From: Chara braunii
Lineage: Eukaryota; Streptophyta; Charophyceae; Charales; Characeae
DNA: 22,161 bases
Reading direction: 5' to 3'
Assembly: GCA_003427395.1 (NCBI GenBank)
Contig: BFEA01000096.1
Span: 3,374,394 to 3,396,554, forward strand
A program made the position numbers and the translations under genes. The notes under the pieces are model-generated. The model was not told where the DNA came from. It was given only the letters and a program-made list of their open reading frames with translations, and ran no database searches. Of this stretch, positions 1 through 10,170 are shown in pieces. The first letter of the stretch is position 1, and every line of letters begins with the position of its first letter.

Positions 1-71
<71 letters not shown>

Positions 72-102
72 TGACACACACACTCACACACACACACACA
101 CT
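1..102. repeat. CT / GT / CA compound microsatellite
   Basis: A pure CT run fills positions 1-54. It is followed by a GT run to about 73 and a CA run, with two CT interruptions, to about 102. The GT and CA runs are complementary and could pair as a hairpin. No coding content. The tract is cut by the left edge of the window, so its full length is unknown. Confidence 0.98.
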
Positions 103-111
103 CATTCAGTG

Positions 112-184
112 CCACGTCAACGCTGCAACCAACGATGCTCTCGCCGATATCTGATCGCCACGTCAGCAACAATGCGCCACATCA
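112..184. promoter_or_regulatory. Cluster of CCACGTCA (bZIP-like) motifs
   Basis: CCACGTCA occurs at 112-119 and 158-165, with a near copy (CCACATCA) at 177-184. The usual following bases are GCAA. Another exact copy lies at 634-641. Read on the other strand the motif is TGACGTGG, the known ACGT-core hybrid box bound by plant bZIP factors. No gene start lies nearby, so a regulatory role is only inferred. The same motif sits in the 35-bp minisatellite near 10,100, so it may simply be part of a dispersed repeat family. Confidence 0.3.
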
Positions 185-190
185 GCAAGG

Positions 191-660
191 TCACCATCTT
201 CAATGTGTCCACGTTATCATCTTGACCACGAAGGTGCATGCACGCACATACAATGTCCAGATCGCGATGAGAATTGCGCGCGTCAAAAGACGTGATTCGA
301 ACGCGCGCGGCACCTTTCCCCCCCCTTACTTACCTTCGCGCGCCACGGCACGTCACAGCAGATCGTGACGAGGAAGATGAGCTCCTATACCAAATTGTGA
401 TGAACCCAGTCTGGAGGAAACTCATCAATTGTCAATATACAAGATAACTCAGCGCTGATCAATGTCTCCAATAATCATGAAATGCGATCTGTGATACAAT
501 TTCTCGTTACTAGAGCCGGAAGGAGGAGAGGGGGGGAGAATAGACTAAGAGGGTTGAAGAGAAAGTATCCATCAATATCCACGTACATAGAAGCCCCTTA
601 TTCCCCTCTCCTTCTTCGGGCCTCTCCTGTCCTCCACGTCAGCAAACAGTGTCCAAGAAA
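191..660. other. No gene recognised
   Basis: Mixed-composition sequence with short open frames on both strands. None has family-like motifs, a plausible start context or splice-site support. One CCACGTCA motif lies at 634-641. I see nothing else here. Confidence 0.6.
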
Positions 661-666
661 ATAACC

Positions 667-687
667 TTTTTTTTTTTTTTTTTTTTT
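667..687. repeat. Poly-T tract of 21 bases
   Basis: An uninterrupted T run. On the minus strand it is a poly-A tract, which could be the tail of a retroposed element inserted in minus orientation, or simple low complexity. The sequence to its right (688 onward) contains a short motif repeated at the far end of the window. Confidence 0.9.
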
Positions 688-835
688 AAAAAGCACCCCC
701 TTCGGTGATAGTGGTGCTGATAAGAGCAGACACCACTAGCACCTGGGGAAAGGCTCTGTCTATTGGTGGGGAGCATCACCTGATGGAAAACGGGTCCAGT
801 GTCCCATATACAGAAAGAACTTAGAGTGTACAAAG
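688..835. repeat. Possible dispersed repeat next to poly-T
   Basis: Contains GGAAAACGGGTCCAG followed by TGTCCCA at 785-806. The same string with one C/T difference recurs at 19800-19821, and the preceding bases are also similar (catcacctga against ctacaccagc). Together with the adjacent poly-T this suggests a short interspersed element. No RNA polymerase III box pair or target-site duplication was found, so the class is unknown. Confidence 0.35.
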
Positions 836-1515
836 AATAAAATTAAGGAGCTCTTGCCAGCATAGATTACCCTGGAATCCAAGGGATTGACTGAGCAGGC
901 TATTGGGAAAGGGGAGTAAACCTCTTCGCCTTGGAACGGGCGCCAAATACCTACTATTACAAACTAGTCCCTCCCCCTCCCCTCCTACCTGTTTAGTACC
1001 AAAACTTTCTTTTTTGAACTAGTGTTATGCAGAGTCCATTCAGTATCACTTCATTTTTACTAGACAATTAGATGGGGGGGGGAAGAAGTCCGGGAATTCT
1101 TCAGGGGGTTTCAATGGGATTGCTGCATCCACTTTGGTCCATTCGTGGAACCTCAATTGATAATCTCTTACTAACTTCATTCCTCGTTGGTCCTCCCCTG
1201 GTGTTGTGTATCCTCCATTCCATTCCATCATTCCTATCCTCCCTCCATTTGCACCCTCAAGCCAGCTTGAGCTAAATTCCTTGATTTTTTGTTGGATTTT
1301 TTTTCGCTTGTCGAGGAGTTGGATTTGTGCTTTGACTCCATTCTAGTTTGCAGTTATTTTGATCTGGATTTGTTGCTGGACACTTTCTGTGAATTCGGGT
1401 CCTTCCAATCTCGCCCCCTCCATCTCGAAGGTGCAGCGTCGTCTCCAAAGTGTCTAAAGAATCGCCCGTCGTCCCATTGTGAACATATTTCCGGTGAATT
1501 CATCTATCTAGTCTA
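836..1515. other. No gene recognised
   Basis: Contains short open frames only. One 61-codon minus-strand frame ending near 1046 has a protein-like composition and lies downstream of the LINE remnant, but no recognisable motif supports it. The segment may be further decayed retrotransposon sequence. Confidence 0.5.
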
Positions 1516-2205
1516 TCAGGTCCTCGGGCCAAGCTTCACATAACAAGGTTTTCCAGTCCCAGGGCCACTGGCCTTTGTTCCTAGTTGATCCCACACCCTG
1601 TTTCACCATCTCCATAGCCAGAGTGCACCCAGACATTGGAGGAATATATGTTCAATTGTTTTAGGCCGTCTCCGGGAAGGGAACGCATTTGTGCACAACT
1701 TGCACCATGGGAGGGGTCGCCCTTTTTGTTCCAGAGACTTTCTATCTATCAACCAGTTGTTTGTTGGAAGACAGCAGTGCTCTAGCTGCCATTGAAGTGA
1801 GGCCAGTTTGGCTGGCTTTGCCTTGGCCATCCTTAACCATCTAACTGGTCTCAACTCCTCTTTGTTGATGTTCAGGTGGTCTCTCCACCACGCCTCCACC
1901 AGTCCCGCATAGCAGTTTTTTGTCTTAGGAGCTTGTAGGATGATTTGACTGTTAAGGCATATATGGACTTGGTGAATTTCTTATCCTGCCTTCCTTGGGC
2001 CGACCATGACCACTCCAACGGGTCCAGGGCTAGATGATGAATAGGGGTAACGGGGTAGTAGGTTATCCATTGCTCATTTTCATGGAGTACTGAGTACTCT
2101 GATTTTATATACCTCTTCTATTTGACATGTTAATGCTTCATCTGGTGAGCTTTCTTGGATGACATTATCTTGCCTCACTGGAGAGAGTTGCACTACTACC
2201 GTTGT
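1516..2205 (-). mobile_element. LINE-type reverse transcriptase 3' remnant (zf-RVT region), frameshifted
   Basis: The minus strand encodes the C-terminal part of a plant-type non-LTR retrotransposon polyprotein. Around 2030-1900 there is LDPLEWSWSA then FTKSIYALTVKSSYKLLR, the usual W-x-W ... K-S-x-Y-x-L-L segment before the terminal zinc-binding domain. A frame change near 1900 leads into 1899-1603, which has LPTNNWLIDR, then CKLC, then TIEHIFLQC and LWLWRW. This is the C-x2-C ... H-x4-C signature of the zf-RVT domain. A TGA replaces an expected Trp after LWLWRW, and the frame then continues to another TGA at 1516-1518. Farther upstream, 2100-2205 reads as protein in a different frame again. 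The piece is a dead 5'-truncated or eroded copy; no polymerase catalytic motif is present. Confidence 0.8.
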
Positions 2206-2819
2206 CGGCGCGAATACCTTTACAAGGGTATCCGCTCTGGTTTTTGCGAGCGACAGAAAATAGTCCTAGTCTAGAGTTTAAGCGTACCGCACTAGGCGCG
2301 GCTGCGTCTGATATCTACGTTAATAGGATGGTTGACTAGAGCAAAGAGTGAGTGGGCGCGTAGGTTTAAGGCGCGCGTGATTCATCCCTTGATGTTGTTT
2401 ACGAAACCGGCGTGGGCGCCGGTCTATTTATCTTTATTTTTATCCTTAAGTTTTATTTCTGGTTACTCTTGACTAAACTAGGATCTAGGGGATATTTCCT
2501 TTCGATGGATATGTTTGACCGAGTCGGGCGCACTTGCGGAGAACGACCCCGACGACGGCATCGGCAACGACGGCGCGACTTCGTGCGGTGAGTGGGGTGT
2601 CGTAGGATGACGCGCAGGGCAATTATGGCACGGTATAAGCAAGCCGACGCGGACACTGGGAGCCGCGCAGCCGGTTTGTTGGCCCAAAGCGCCGCGCCGT
2701 ACTGCCTTATATGGCACCCCGCGGATATTGGTCTCAGGCTTGGGCTTAGCCCTATAGGTTATGGCATTGGGCTGACGGTACGGAGGTTCGGGGATCGAGG
2801 TGAGCGGGCATCGGCGCAG

Positions 2820-2863
2820 CAATTGCAGCGGAGCATCGACGCATCAATTGCAGCGGAGCATCG
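2820..2863. repeat. 19-bp direct repeat, two copies
   Basis: The string caattgcagcggagcatcg occurs at 2820-2838 and again at 2845-2863, a period of 25 bases. The two copies are identical. No function is evident. Confidence 0.9.
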
Positions 2864-4030
2864 CGGAAGGGACCGATGGGGTTGAAGGTTGTCAAGGCTA
2901 TCCCCCTCGGTTTTGTCCGGAGGCGCGGCAGCGGGCCCGATCCGCGGGGTCCTCCCTTTTCCCGTGCCATCCCCCTGCTAAAATTTTATGTACCCCTTGT
3001 TATTTTTGGTTTAGCCTTTTTTCTCGCGCCCCGCTTCGGGGCGCGATGCCGAGGACGATATAGGGTCGTGTGGGGTGGGTTGTATTCGTGGGATTGCCTG
3101 GAGTGCAATTATAAGTTATCTTTGTGACCGCGCCGAAAATTGCCCCTATTTTATTACGTTCTTCTAGTAACCCGACTGGTTCCTTAACATGTCCCACTCT
3201 GGGACGCGGTACCGTGGCAGGCGTCGGGGCCCAAGAGCCTAGCTAAGTGGGTACACCCCTAAATTGTTGAAATACACACCTGTGCTTGAACCCAAACGAT
3301 GGAACTTGATTTGCAGGAGAGGTTATCTGTGGGGGGTGGGGCACGCGACGATACTGACGGGAGAGGGTCGTCCGTTCGACTTGGCTATAGGGACGAAAGA
3401 CTAGCTGGCCTGTGGTAGCGAGTTCCCTTCGGAGTTCCGCTGGGCCGGTGGCGGGCTACAGTCTGTCGGGACGTCGATTAAAATTGGAGCAATGTAGAGA
3501 GAATTGGCGCGGTCCCTGCGCGAGGCTGACACACATAAATCGGGGGGGGCAGCCTGAGTTTTTCCGTTGTTGTTGTTGGAGCTCCCGCTGTGCGCTGCGG
3601 TCACACAGGCGAGGGACAACGTTGTGGAAAGCGGATTGGGTCAGCACAACGAAAGGGAAGAGGGGAGCGAACGGGGACGTAGAGTCGGACCGGGTACATT
3701 CGGGGGCAGGAAGGATGTAGAAGACGAGGAGATAAGTATGGCGGAGGGGGTGAATGCGGGCGCAAGCCGGCGCCAGGTTCGTGCAAGTATGGAATGGGGA
3801 TGAGCGTAGCAGGGCAGGCAGATAGCACAGCGGGCGGTACCCGTTGGGAACGAGCGCGGGTGATGGCACGGCGGGGTGACATGGACCAGGTACGGGGAGG
3901 CAAGGCGGGGAAGACGAGACTGGCGGGGTGACGAAAAAGGAGTGGACGAACCTGGACGCGGCCGGCGCCAGGTGCAATCGAGGACGAGATGGCGTGGAGG
4001 CGAGCCAAGCGCAGCGAGGGAAGTAGAGAT

Positions 4031-4056
4031 CGCCTGATTCTTGGCGGAATCAGGCG
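4031..4056. other. Perfect 10-bp hairpin
   Basis: The left arm cgcctgattc (4031-4040), a six-base loop ttggcg and the right arm gaatcaggcg (4047-4056) match perfectly. It lies in purine-rich non-coding sequence. It is not followed by a T run, so it does not look like a transcription terminator. Confidence 0.75.
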
Positions 4057-6026
4057 GGAAAAGTAACAGGTCGGGGGTTTTAGTATAGGGCGAGCTCAGT
4101 TGTGGGGTTAGTTTTAGAGTTAGATTAGTAGAGTAAGGCCTGTTAGAAAAAGGTGGTGCGCAGGTTATGGCGGGAGAGGCAGTGAGAGAAGAAGAAGGAG
4201 GCTTTGCGTACTCGGTAGCGGACGGATCTCGCCAGGGGAGGAGTCGGGCTCGGGGTTTTACCCCCGGGCGGATTCGAATATGAAGTCAGAATTAGTAAGA
4301 AGTTAGTAAAGTTGGAGTTAGTAGGGAAGGTTAGCTCGCTGAGCTACGGAAAAAAGGGAAGTGAGTTAGTAGAGTTTGACGCACCTACCCGCTATTCAGC
4401 GGGAGATTCATTCATTTTGCCAGTGCTGCAGGTGAGGTAGTAGTGGTGGAGACTTACCTGGGTGCGATGCCGCCCACCCTGATTGTCTAGGGAGATGAGC
4501 CCATTCGCGCACCCAAGCCAATCTTCGGGTGTATCAGGCTGAGTCCTAGTGGAAGAGGCATTCTCGTGTCGCGCTTTGGGGCAGGTATGCAGGCGCCTCG
4601 GCTCGTGGCTGTGCTCACAACCGTGCAGGTTGGGGTTGCTGCCCTGACCGTCGTAACCAAGCTCTCACACGGTTGTCCTGGCTATTGTCTCCAGCGCTAC
4701 CGGCTGCGCTCGTATTCGCTGTTGGTATACATTACATTGAGCTCGACTTCTTAAACCAGCCCGGATGGAAGCGTCTACCTGGCCAGAGGACCGATCAGGT
4801 TCGTTGGAAGGAGGTTGTGAGTGCAGATAGAGAAATTGCAAGGACGCTAGGGAGAGAGGAACAGGGACAAAGATGACTTACCCGACCGACTGGCGGTGCG
4901 GGATGAACCGAAAGTTTGAGCTGCATTGATGAGCAGCAGAACGCACTAGCAGGCTGGCGGTGCTTGGGTGTGTTGTGCCACAGTGCCTGGTCCAGTCTCG
5001 CTTAGTGCATTGGAGAGTGGCAGAGGGCAAGTCACGTAGGAATCAGGGACTTGCCTGTTGGCCGAGGGGACACCCATTTGTTTGGCAGAACAGGGTCGGC
5101 GGTACCGCGGTAGGGTAGGAGACCGCCGGTTGACAGGTGCACTGGCTACCATATCTGTTGGAGTGACGAAGCGGGCGGGCCAAGGGCCCGATGGTTTTGC
5201 CTGTAGACTCACCTCTTGGTCGGCAGTGTAGCAGCAGGGTTGGAGGGACTGCGGATCTATTATGTTGGTTGGTCGGCCATTTATCTCGCCAGCCTGTGTA
5301 CGCGAGGAGGCCGACCGCAAAGGTGTAAACTTAACTAGTCGTGAAGGCGGTGTTCGCTTACTGCGCGAAGCAGGCAGAGGTAAGCCGCGGAGTTGTGAGC
5401 TTAGTGGTTTGACTTTACAACAGTTATTTTTGGCTACCATTGCGGAACCCTCAGGCGCATCGGGATAACAAGGCCCTCTCCTGCGAGTCTGAGTGCACCT
5501 CTCTTGGATCTGAGAGTATCAAATCGACCTTTTCCTATCCTTCTTACTCTAAGTCTAGTCTACTGGTTCTGAGAGGAAGGCGGCAGGCGGGATTGCAACC
5601 CGTAGGACCGCAACAAGACTCTGTGGGGAGTCATCCCACCGATTGCGGGAGGTCTCCCGGAACTCAGGAGGAGTTCTGGAGGCAGGGAACCGACAGGTAA
5701 CCTGTTGCCTTCCATCTACAAACCCAGTTATAACCCCTACCTGTATCTCCCATTGCATCGCTGGCTGAATATATGAAATGCAGCCCTACCTTATTTTTTG
5801 TTTGACTTTCAGGACACTGAACCAAACTGAGTAAAAGAATGTATGTTCAATTTCAGTTTCAACTCTGTTGATTGTGTGAAATCAGACTGTTAAAAGGAAC
5901 TGCATCTGGGAAAAGCAGGACGGAGGGGCTGAATTGCACAACGTTTGACTGGGTCATTGAGGCTGGGAGGTCCCCATACGTTTGGGGAGACCGAGTGCTT
6001 TGTTTATCTTGGATTGCATGGAGCGC

Positions 6027-6790
6027 CAGACCCTTCTATAAGTTTAGGGGTTCTCATTGCTCATGAAGGGTCAGGCTGTTCTATAAGTTTAGATGGTCTG
6101 ACTGCTCTGACTTGCGAGGGATGATTGTTCATGATTTTCAGGAACTCGAAGCATTCAATAAGTTTTGGTACATTGGGTTGTCTTGTTTTCATTGGGGTTT
6201 TATTTGTTTCTTTGGTTTCTGAACGAGGAGGTCTGAGTTGTTCTATAAGTTTAGGTAGCTCAACCTCTTCCTGCTTTTATTCTGAAGAAGTAATCTTGGC
6301 AAAGGGCAGACCCTTCTGTAAGTTCAGGGGATCTGACTCAATGCCACGCACATGATGGTTCAGAGAAGAAATGAAATTGGCAGAGAGTTGGACCCTTCTG
6401 TAAGTTCAGGGGGTCTTGCTCAAAGCCTCGCACATGCTGGAACTCAATGGTTACAACTTGGCTATACTTTAGTATTATTTTATTTAAGAACGAGCTAATC
6501 AGACTGTTCTATAAGTATAGGTGGTCTAACTATAGCCTATCACAACTTGAAGAAATTATAATTAAGAATAAAATTAATGGTAAGTTGGGGCAGGCTGAAC
6601 TTAACTTAGTTCACTCCTATGCAACCTCAGAAGACAAAGGGAAGACATTTATATATAACTTGGATATTTTAAACATTTCAGGGCGCATAGAATGGTCTAG
6701 TCATGTGCCCAAAGAAGAAAGAAGTAGTTGTGTCCTCTGTCTGTGTATATTCTTTGGCTAAGTTAAGTTTATTCCATAAGTTTGGTGCCC
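6027..6790. repeat. Array of eight TTCTATAAGTTTAG elements
   Basis: The core ttctataagtttag or a close variant begins at 6034, 6079, 6154, 6241, 6314, 6396, 6507 and 6772, mostly 40-110 bases apart. In most copies the core is preceded by AGACCC or AGACTG and followed by GGGGTCT or GGTGGTCT, so each copy is an imperfect inverted repeat of about 26-30 bases with the core in the loop. The sequences between copies differ, so this is not a simple tandem duplication. No protein-coding gene is supported here. Possible explanations are a regulatory array, a decayed satellite or structured RNA. Confidence 0.75.
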
Positions 6791-6816
6791 TGACCTTATG
6801 CCTTATGTAAGCTGGG

Positions 6817-6826
6817 TATAAAGGGG
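6817..6826 (+). promoter_or_regulatory. TATA-like box TATAAAGGGG
   Basis: The string tataaagggg sits just after the TTCTATAAG array. It resembles a TATA box, and also loosely the TATA-plus-G core of plant RNA polymerase I promoters. No transcription unit can be assigned to it from sequence alone. Confidence 0.2.
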
Positions 6827-7069
6827 TAAATCCTTGAAAAATCATGAACTATTGGTTGTCCAGATAAAATTGGGTTGACGAGAGTACTTACCTTTGTGGT
6901 TTGGCCTGCATGTGGCTGAGTGAGATCACTACTTTATCTGAATTTCGGTTTGATAGGTAGTTGCTTTAGTTGCTCGCCACGTGCTAGAGCGATAGGAGTT
7001 AGTTTCAATTCCTGCATTTTCTGAGCTAAGTTTTTTTTACTTAGATCAATTCTCGCATTTTCTGGGATC

Positions 7070-7665
7070 ATTTTTTGTACTTGGCTTCGTATAAATCTTG
7101 TCAAACTACTTTCTCTACGGGAAGCGCTGCCGAAATTTCTACAAATCCAATGAGTTAGTCAATTGTTGACTTGTCAAAGTCCAACTTGTCTTTTCTTTAT
7201 ATGTGCTATAGTAAAAATCTGGAAAATCTCCCTTTCTAAAGGTAATGCTGCCCAAATTTTTGCTAATTCAGGGAGTTAGACAAAATTGGACTTTGAGAAG
7301 TCAAAGTTATTCTCGAATCCTGGACTTAGATTTATATAAATTTTGGGAAAGCACTTTTCTAAAGGCAGTGCTGCCGAAATTTCCGCAAAACTAAGCAGTT
7401 AGTTAAATCTTATTTAAGTTGAACTCAAGTTGTCTTTTGAGTTCATATCCGACTTAGTATAAATATGGGAAGTCTCTCTTTCTAAAGGGAGTGCTGTCCA
7501 AATTTCTACTAGTTCAGGGAGTTAGACCGAATTTGACTTTCCAGAGTTGGAGTTTATTTCTGCTTTCATATTTTGACTTATATAAATTCTGAAAAGGCAT
7601 TTTTCCTACGGGAAGCGCTGTCGAAATTTTCTTAATTTAGAGGAGATAGATTATATTTTGACAGG
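7070..7665. repeat. Five tandem copies of a ~122-bp unit
   Basis: The landmark gaagcgctgccgaaatttct and its variants begin at 7121, 7242, 7365, 7488 and 7612, giving periods of 121, 123, 123 and 124 bases. Each unit also has a TATAAAT-like motif upstream of the landmark (for example 7090-7096 and 7458-7464), a TTTCTAAAGG or CTACGGGAAG block just before it, and in most units a CAGGGAGTTAGAC-like block after it. Copies 1 and 5 share CTACGGGAAGCGCTG, while copies 2-4 share CTAAAGG. This suggests internal expansion between older end units. No ORF spans the array. Confidence 0.85.
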
Positions 7666-8456
7666 TGACGATTCTGGCGATCCACCCTGAATAGGGGAGA
7701 TTCTGCCATTAGTCTACCTTTGCTTTGACACTAGTTTAGAGGAACATTTAGGCTTAGTTAATTAGGATGCTTGAGTAGGATCATCATATGGGGATTATTC
7801 TCCATGGAATTATAGGTTTAGCCTGGGGCATTGACCTGTCATGTGTTACAGGTCCTCTTGATCATTTGATTCAAGTTCATGACTAAATTCAGCTTGATCC
7901 CTTAAAGATCATCTTCTGTTATCCCTGATAACAATTCAGCAGCCGACTCGCCGGCTTGCGATTCAACTCCAATCCACTCTCGTCACTCAAACTAAAGGCT
8001 TTAGCCCTGTGGTTTGAATTGTTTTCATTGTGTTTTCACCCGGACTTTATTGAATGGTCATTTAACTGAAGTACTAAGTATTTATTTTGGGGAGTTGCAC
8101 AAGAGTGAGGTTGTATGGCTAAAGCAAGGGGTATGCGCATAGAGAATGGTTGAAGCTGACCCCGTGTAGTGTGTGGACTTTTAGATGAATCTTTAATGTG
8201 ATTGCGGTTCGGCTTCTGGATGTGATTGTCTGCGATTACATACATATATGGCTGAGAGGAGCTCCACTGTGACTGTGAGAAGTGATCGTCCTATATAACT
8301 AACCCTTATATACTTATATATGCCCAGAGCATTGGTGAGGCTCATCGCGATTGTGCGTAAGGGTTAACCAGATTATGTCTTGAGAGAAAAGGGGAATTCC
8401 CTTTTCACCCTTGCTTTTTAGAATTGTATGGTTGGACGTTGTAGTCCGTGACAGCC
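7666..8456. other. No gene recognised
   Basis: AT-leaning sequence with no ORF above about 70 codons that looks real, no repeat array and no RNA gene that I can recognise. Confidence 0.6.
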
Positions 8457-8700
8457 GTCAAAGTCAAACCCCTTGACTTTCGCCCAGGCCTGGAATAAGG
8501 CTCATCTCAAGGGCAGTAAGTAACGACTGTCACCACAGGCATGAACCTGTGTACCACCCACTCCGCACAGGGTGCAGAAGAGGGTGTGTGATCTTCAACC
8601 GCGTATGGCGGTTGTCCATCGTCGAGAGATTAACCCTCAAGGCGCGTGTCAGCCGACACTTGAGTATCGAACGCGACCCTCGCGATTAGCGAGGACCACC
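8457..8700. other. Cluster of perfect short hairpins
   Basis: Five perfect stem-loops lie within 240 bases: aaagtcaa/ttgacttt (8460-8480, loop 5), cacagg/cctgtg (8534-8551, loop 6), caaccgc/gcggttg (8596-8614, loop 5), gtgtc/gacac (8646-8659, loop 4) and cctcgc/gcgagg (8678-8694, loop 5). Such density suggests a structured RNA or an element with secondary structure, such as a retroelement untranslated region. It matches no tRNA, 5S or snRNA consensus that I can recognise. Confidence 0.45.
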
Positions 8701-9900
8701 TGATTATGGGCACTACATAGTACGCCATCATTGCGACTGTTTGCGTACGCTTGCATTGCGAGTCGATATGAGCTAGCCCTGCGTTGCGCGGTTTTATATT
8801 AAGTCTCATGCGCAACGCCTATCCGATTTCCGCATTGGAAAGTTATGGGTTGGCTACCGAGGGGCTAGGAGCGTTGTCACGTTGTTTGTGTTCTGTCGTT
8901 TCGTATGTGTGCGTGTGTGTGTTTTATTTTTGTGTTTGTTACAGTGGTGTGCGCGTGGTGCGTAAGATGCGTCCTAGTCGACCAACGTCGAGTCGCGCTT
9001 GGGATCTCAACCCCCCAAGATGTCGGTTCGCGTGCGGGTCCGATAGAGGTGTATTACCGCGCGTACCCCCTATGCTACAGCGAACGAGAAACGCCCTCGG
9101 CTGGTCCACCTCTGCGATTGCAACCGAGTAGCTTTCGTACTGTGGACTGGCAGCTTGGCGGGGATACGCCCACCGAAGGGAGGTGACAACTCCCGTGAGC
9201 TGGAGGTATGTTGTGCCTCGCGTAGGCCCTATCCTGTCGTAGGGGCTCGCTAGAGGTATGGCTGGCGCACTAGGCCGGAGCGGCTTGCGGAAGCTTCATG
9301 TATATTCGCGACGAAGGATTTAAAAACCAACTCTTGCGTGACGCGGCTGGGAGGGTCCCGCGCTGCCCCGTGCGGTGTCGGACCGATGCGCTCGACACCG
9401 TTCCATCCGGGGAGCAGCGGACTACCCTACCCACACATCCTTGCCAGTTTCTAATGGCTACCCAGTCCGATATTTACAAGGTCGGGCCCTTATGGAGTAT
9501 TCTCCACCATGCTCGTGGGATCATTTCTATCGAGGTTTCCAGGGCTTCGTATGGTCGGTGGCAGTACCGCAGTCTCTCTCGTAGCTGGTCGGGTCCTATC
9601 CAGTCCTTTTTATCAGTGTCTCATATATCCTTTATCCTTATTGTCCCTCTCTTGACCCAACTCTGCCAGGGGGGATCCGTGCAAAGGAGCATCTGGCCCT
9701 TCGAGTCCACCACCCATCTGTTACCTAAAAGGGGTTGGCGTGCTACCTCCTCCCATCTTTCTGTCGATGTTCTGTTTGGAAGGGGGAGACATCTCCATGT
9801 TTTGAGGAGGGTGGGCCGAAAGGGATCATTTCGTAGGTCCACCCTGACTGCTTGCCTGGTGCAGTGACAAGATCTAATTACAACGAAGTGCCTTGTAGGC
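8701..9900. other. No supported gene
   Basis: The longest open frame is 189 codons on the plus strand (9298-9867), overlapped by a 93-codon frame on the minus strand. Neither shows motifs, and both are rich in residues typical of chance GC-rich frames. There is a GT-rich stretch around 8905-8940. I see no confident feature here. Confidence 0.55.
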
Positions 9901-10030
9901 ATAGTTCTCCCATGAAGACGTCACAACAGAGCGCAATGTTGACATCAGCAACAGGTAAGTCTCCTCTCTCTCTCACTCAATCAACCCACAGATCCCGATC
10001 TCCCTCCTTGTCGCGTCTCTATCAGCAATG

Positions 10031-10170
10031 AAGACAGTGTGGCATGCCCCTCATCAGCACTCAAGAAGACAGTGTGGCATGCTCCACGTCAGCAATGTCA
10101 AAGACAGAGTGGCATGCACCACGTCAACATTGTAGACAACATGGCACATGCCACGTCAGCAAGCCAGAAG
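10031..10170. repeat. 35-bp minisatellite, about four copies
   Basis: The string gacagtgtggcatgc occurs at 10033 and 10068, and as gacagagtggcatgc at 10103, spaced exactly 35 bases. A more diverged copy begins near 10135. Three of the copies contain CCACGTCA (10084-10091, 10119-10126, 10151-10158). This links the array to the CCACGTCA sites at the left end of the window. Confidence 0.85.

Larger units (their letters stand above)
2206..5770. other. GC-rich stretch without a supported gene
   Basis: About 3.5 kb with many short open frames on both strands, as expected from GC-rich sequence. None carries recognisable motifs. The plus strand is markedly purine-rich from about 3600 to 4400 (many GGGG, GAAG and AGTTAG blocks), so the minus strand gives Pro/Ser-rich ORFs that look artefactual. 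Small structures inside are listed separately. It could be retrotransposon non-coding sequence or a spacer; I found no LTR termini, primer-binding site or rRNA motif. Confidence 0.6.

Noticed and set aside
1046-1231. 61-codon minus-strand frame (EWNGGYTTPGEDQRGMKL...)
   Set aside because: It is protein-like in composition but short, without a motif. It could be decayed retrotransposon sequence and is not strong enough to call.
3456-3977. 173-codon Pro/Ser-rich minus-strand ORF
   Set aside because: It lies opposite a purine-rich tract, its composition is what that bias predicts, other frames there are also open, and no motif is seen.
4946-5440. 164-codon minus-strand ORF
   Set aside because: No recognisable motif. 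It is flanked by similar chance frames in GC-rich DNA.
2200-5770. LTR retrotransposon or ribosomal RNA gene
   Set aside because: No reverse transcriptase, integrase, primer-binding site, matching long terminal repeats or conserved rRNA strings could be found by eye.
9298-9867. 189-codon plus-strand ORF
   Set aside because: It is overlapped by open frames on the other strand, has no motif or family resemblance, and its composition is that of random GC-rich sequence.
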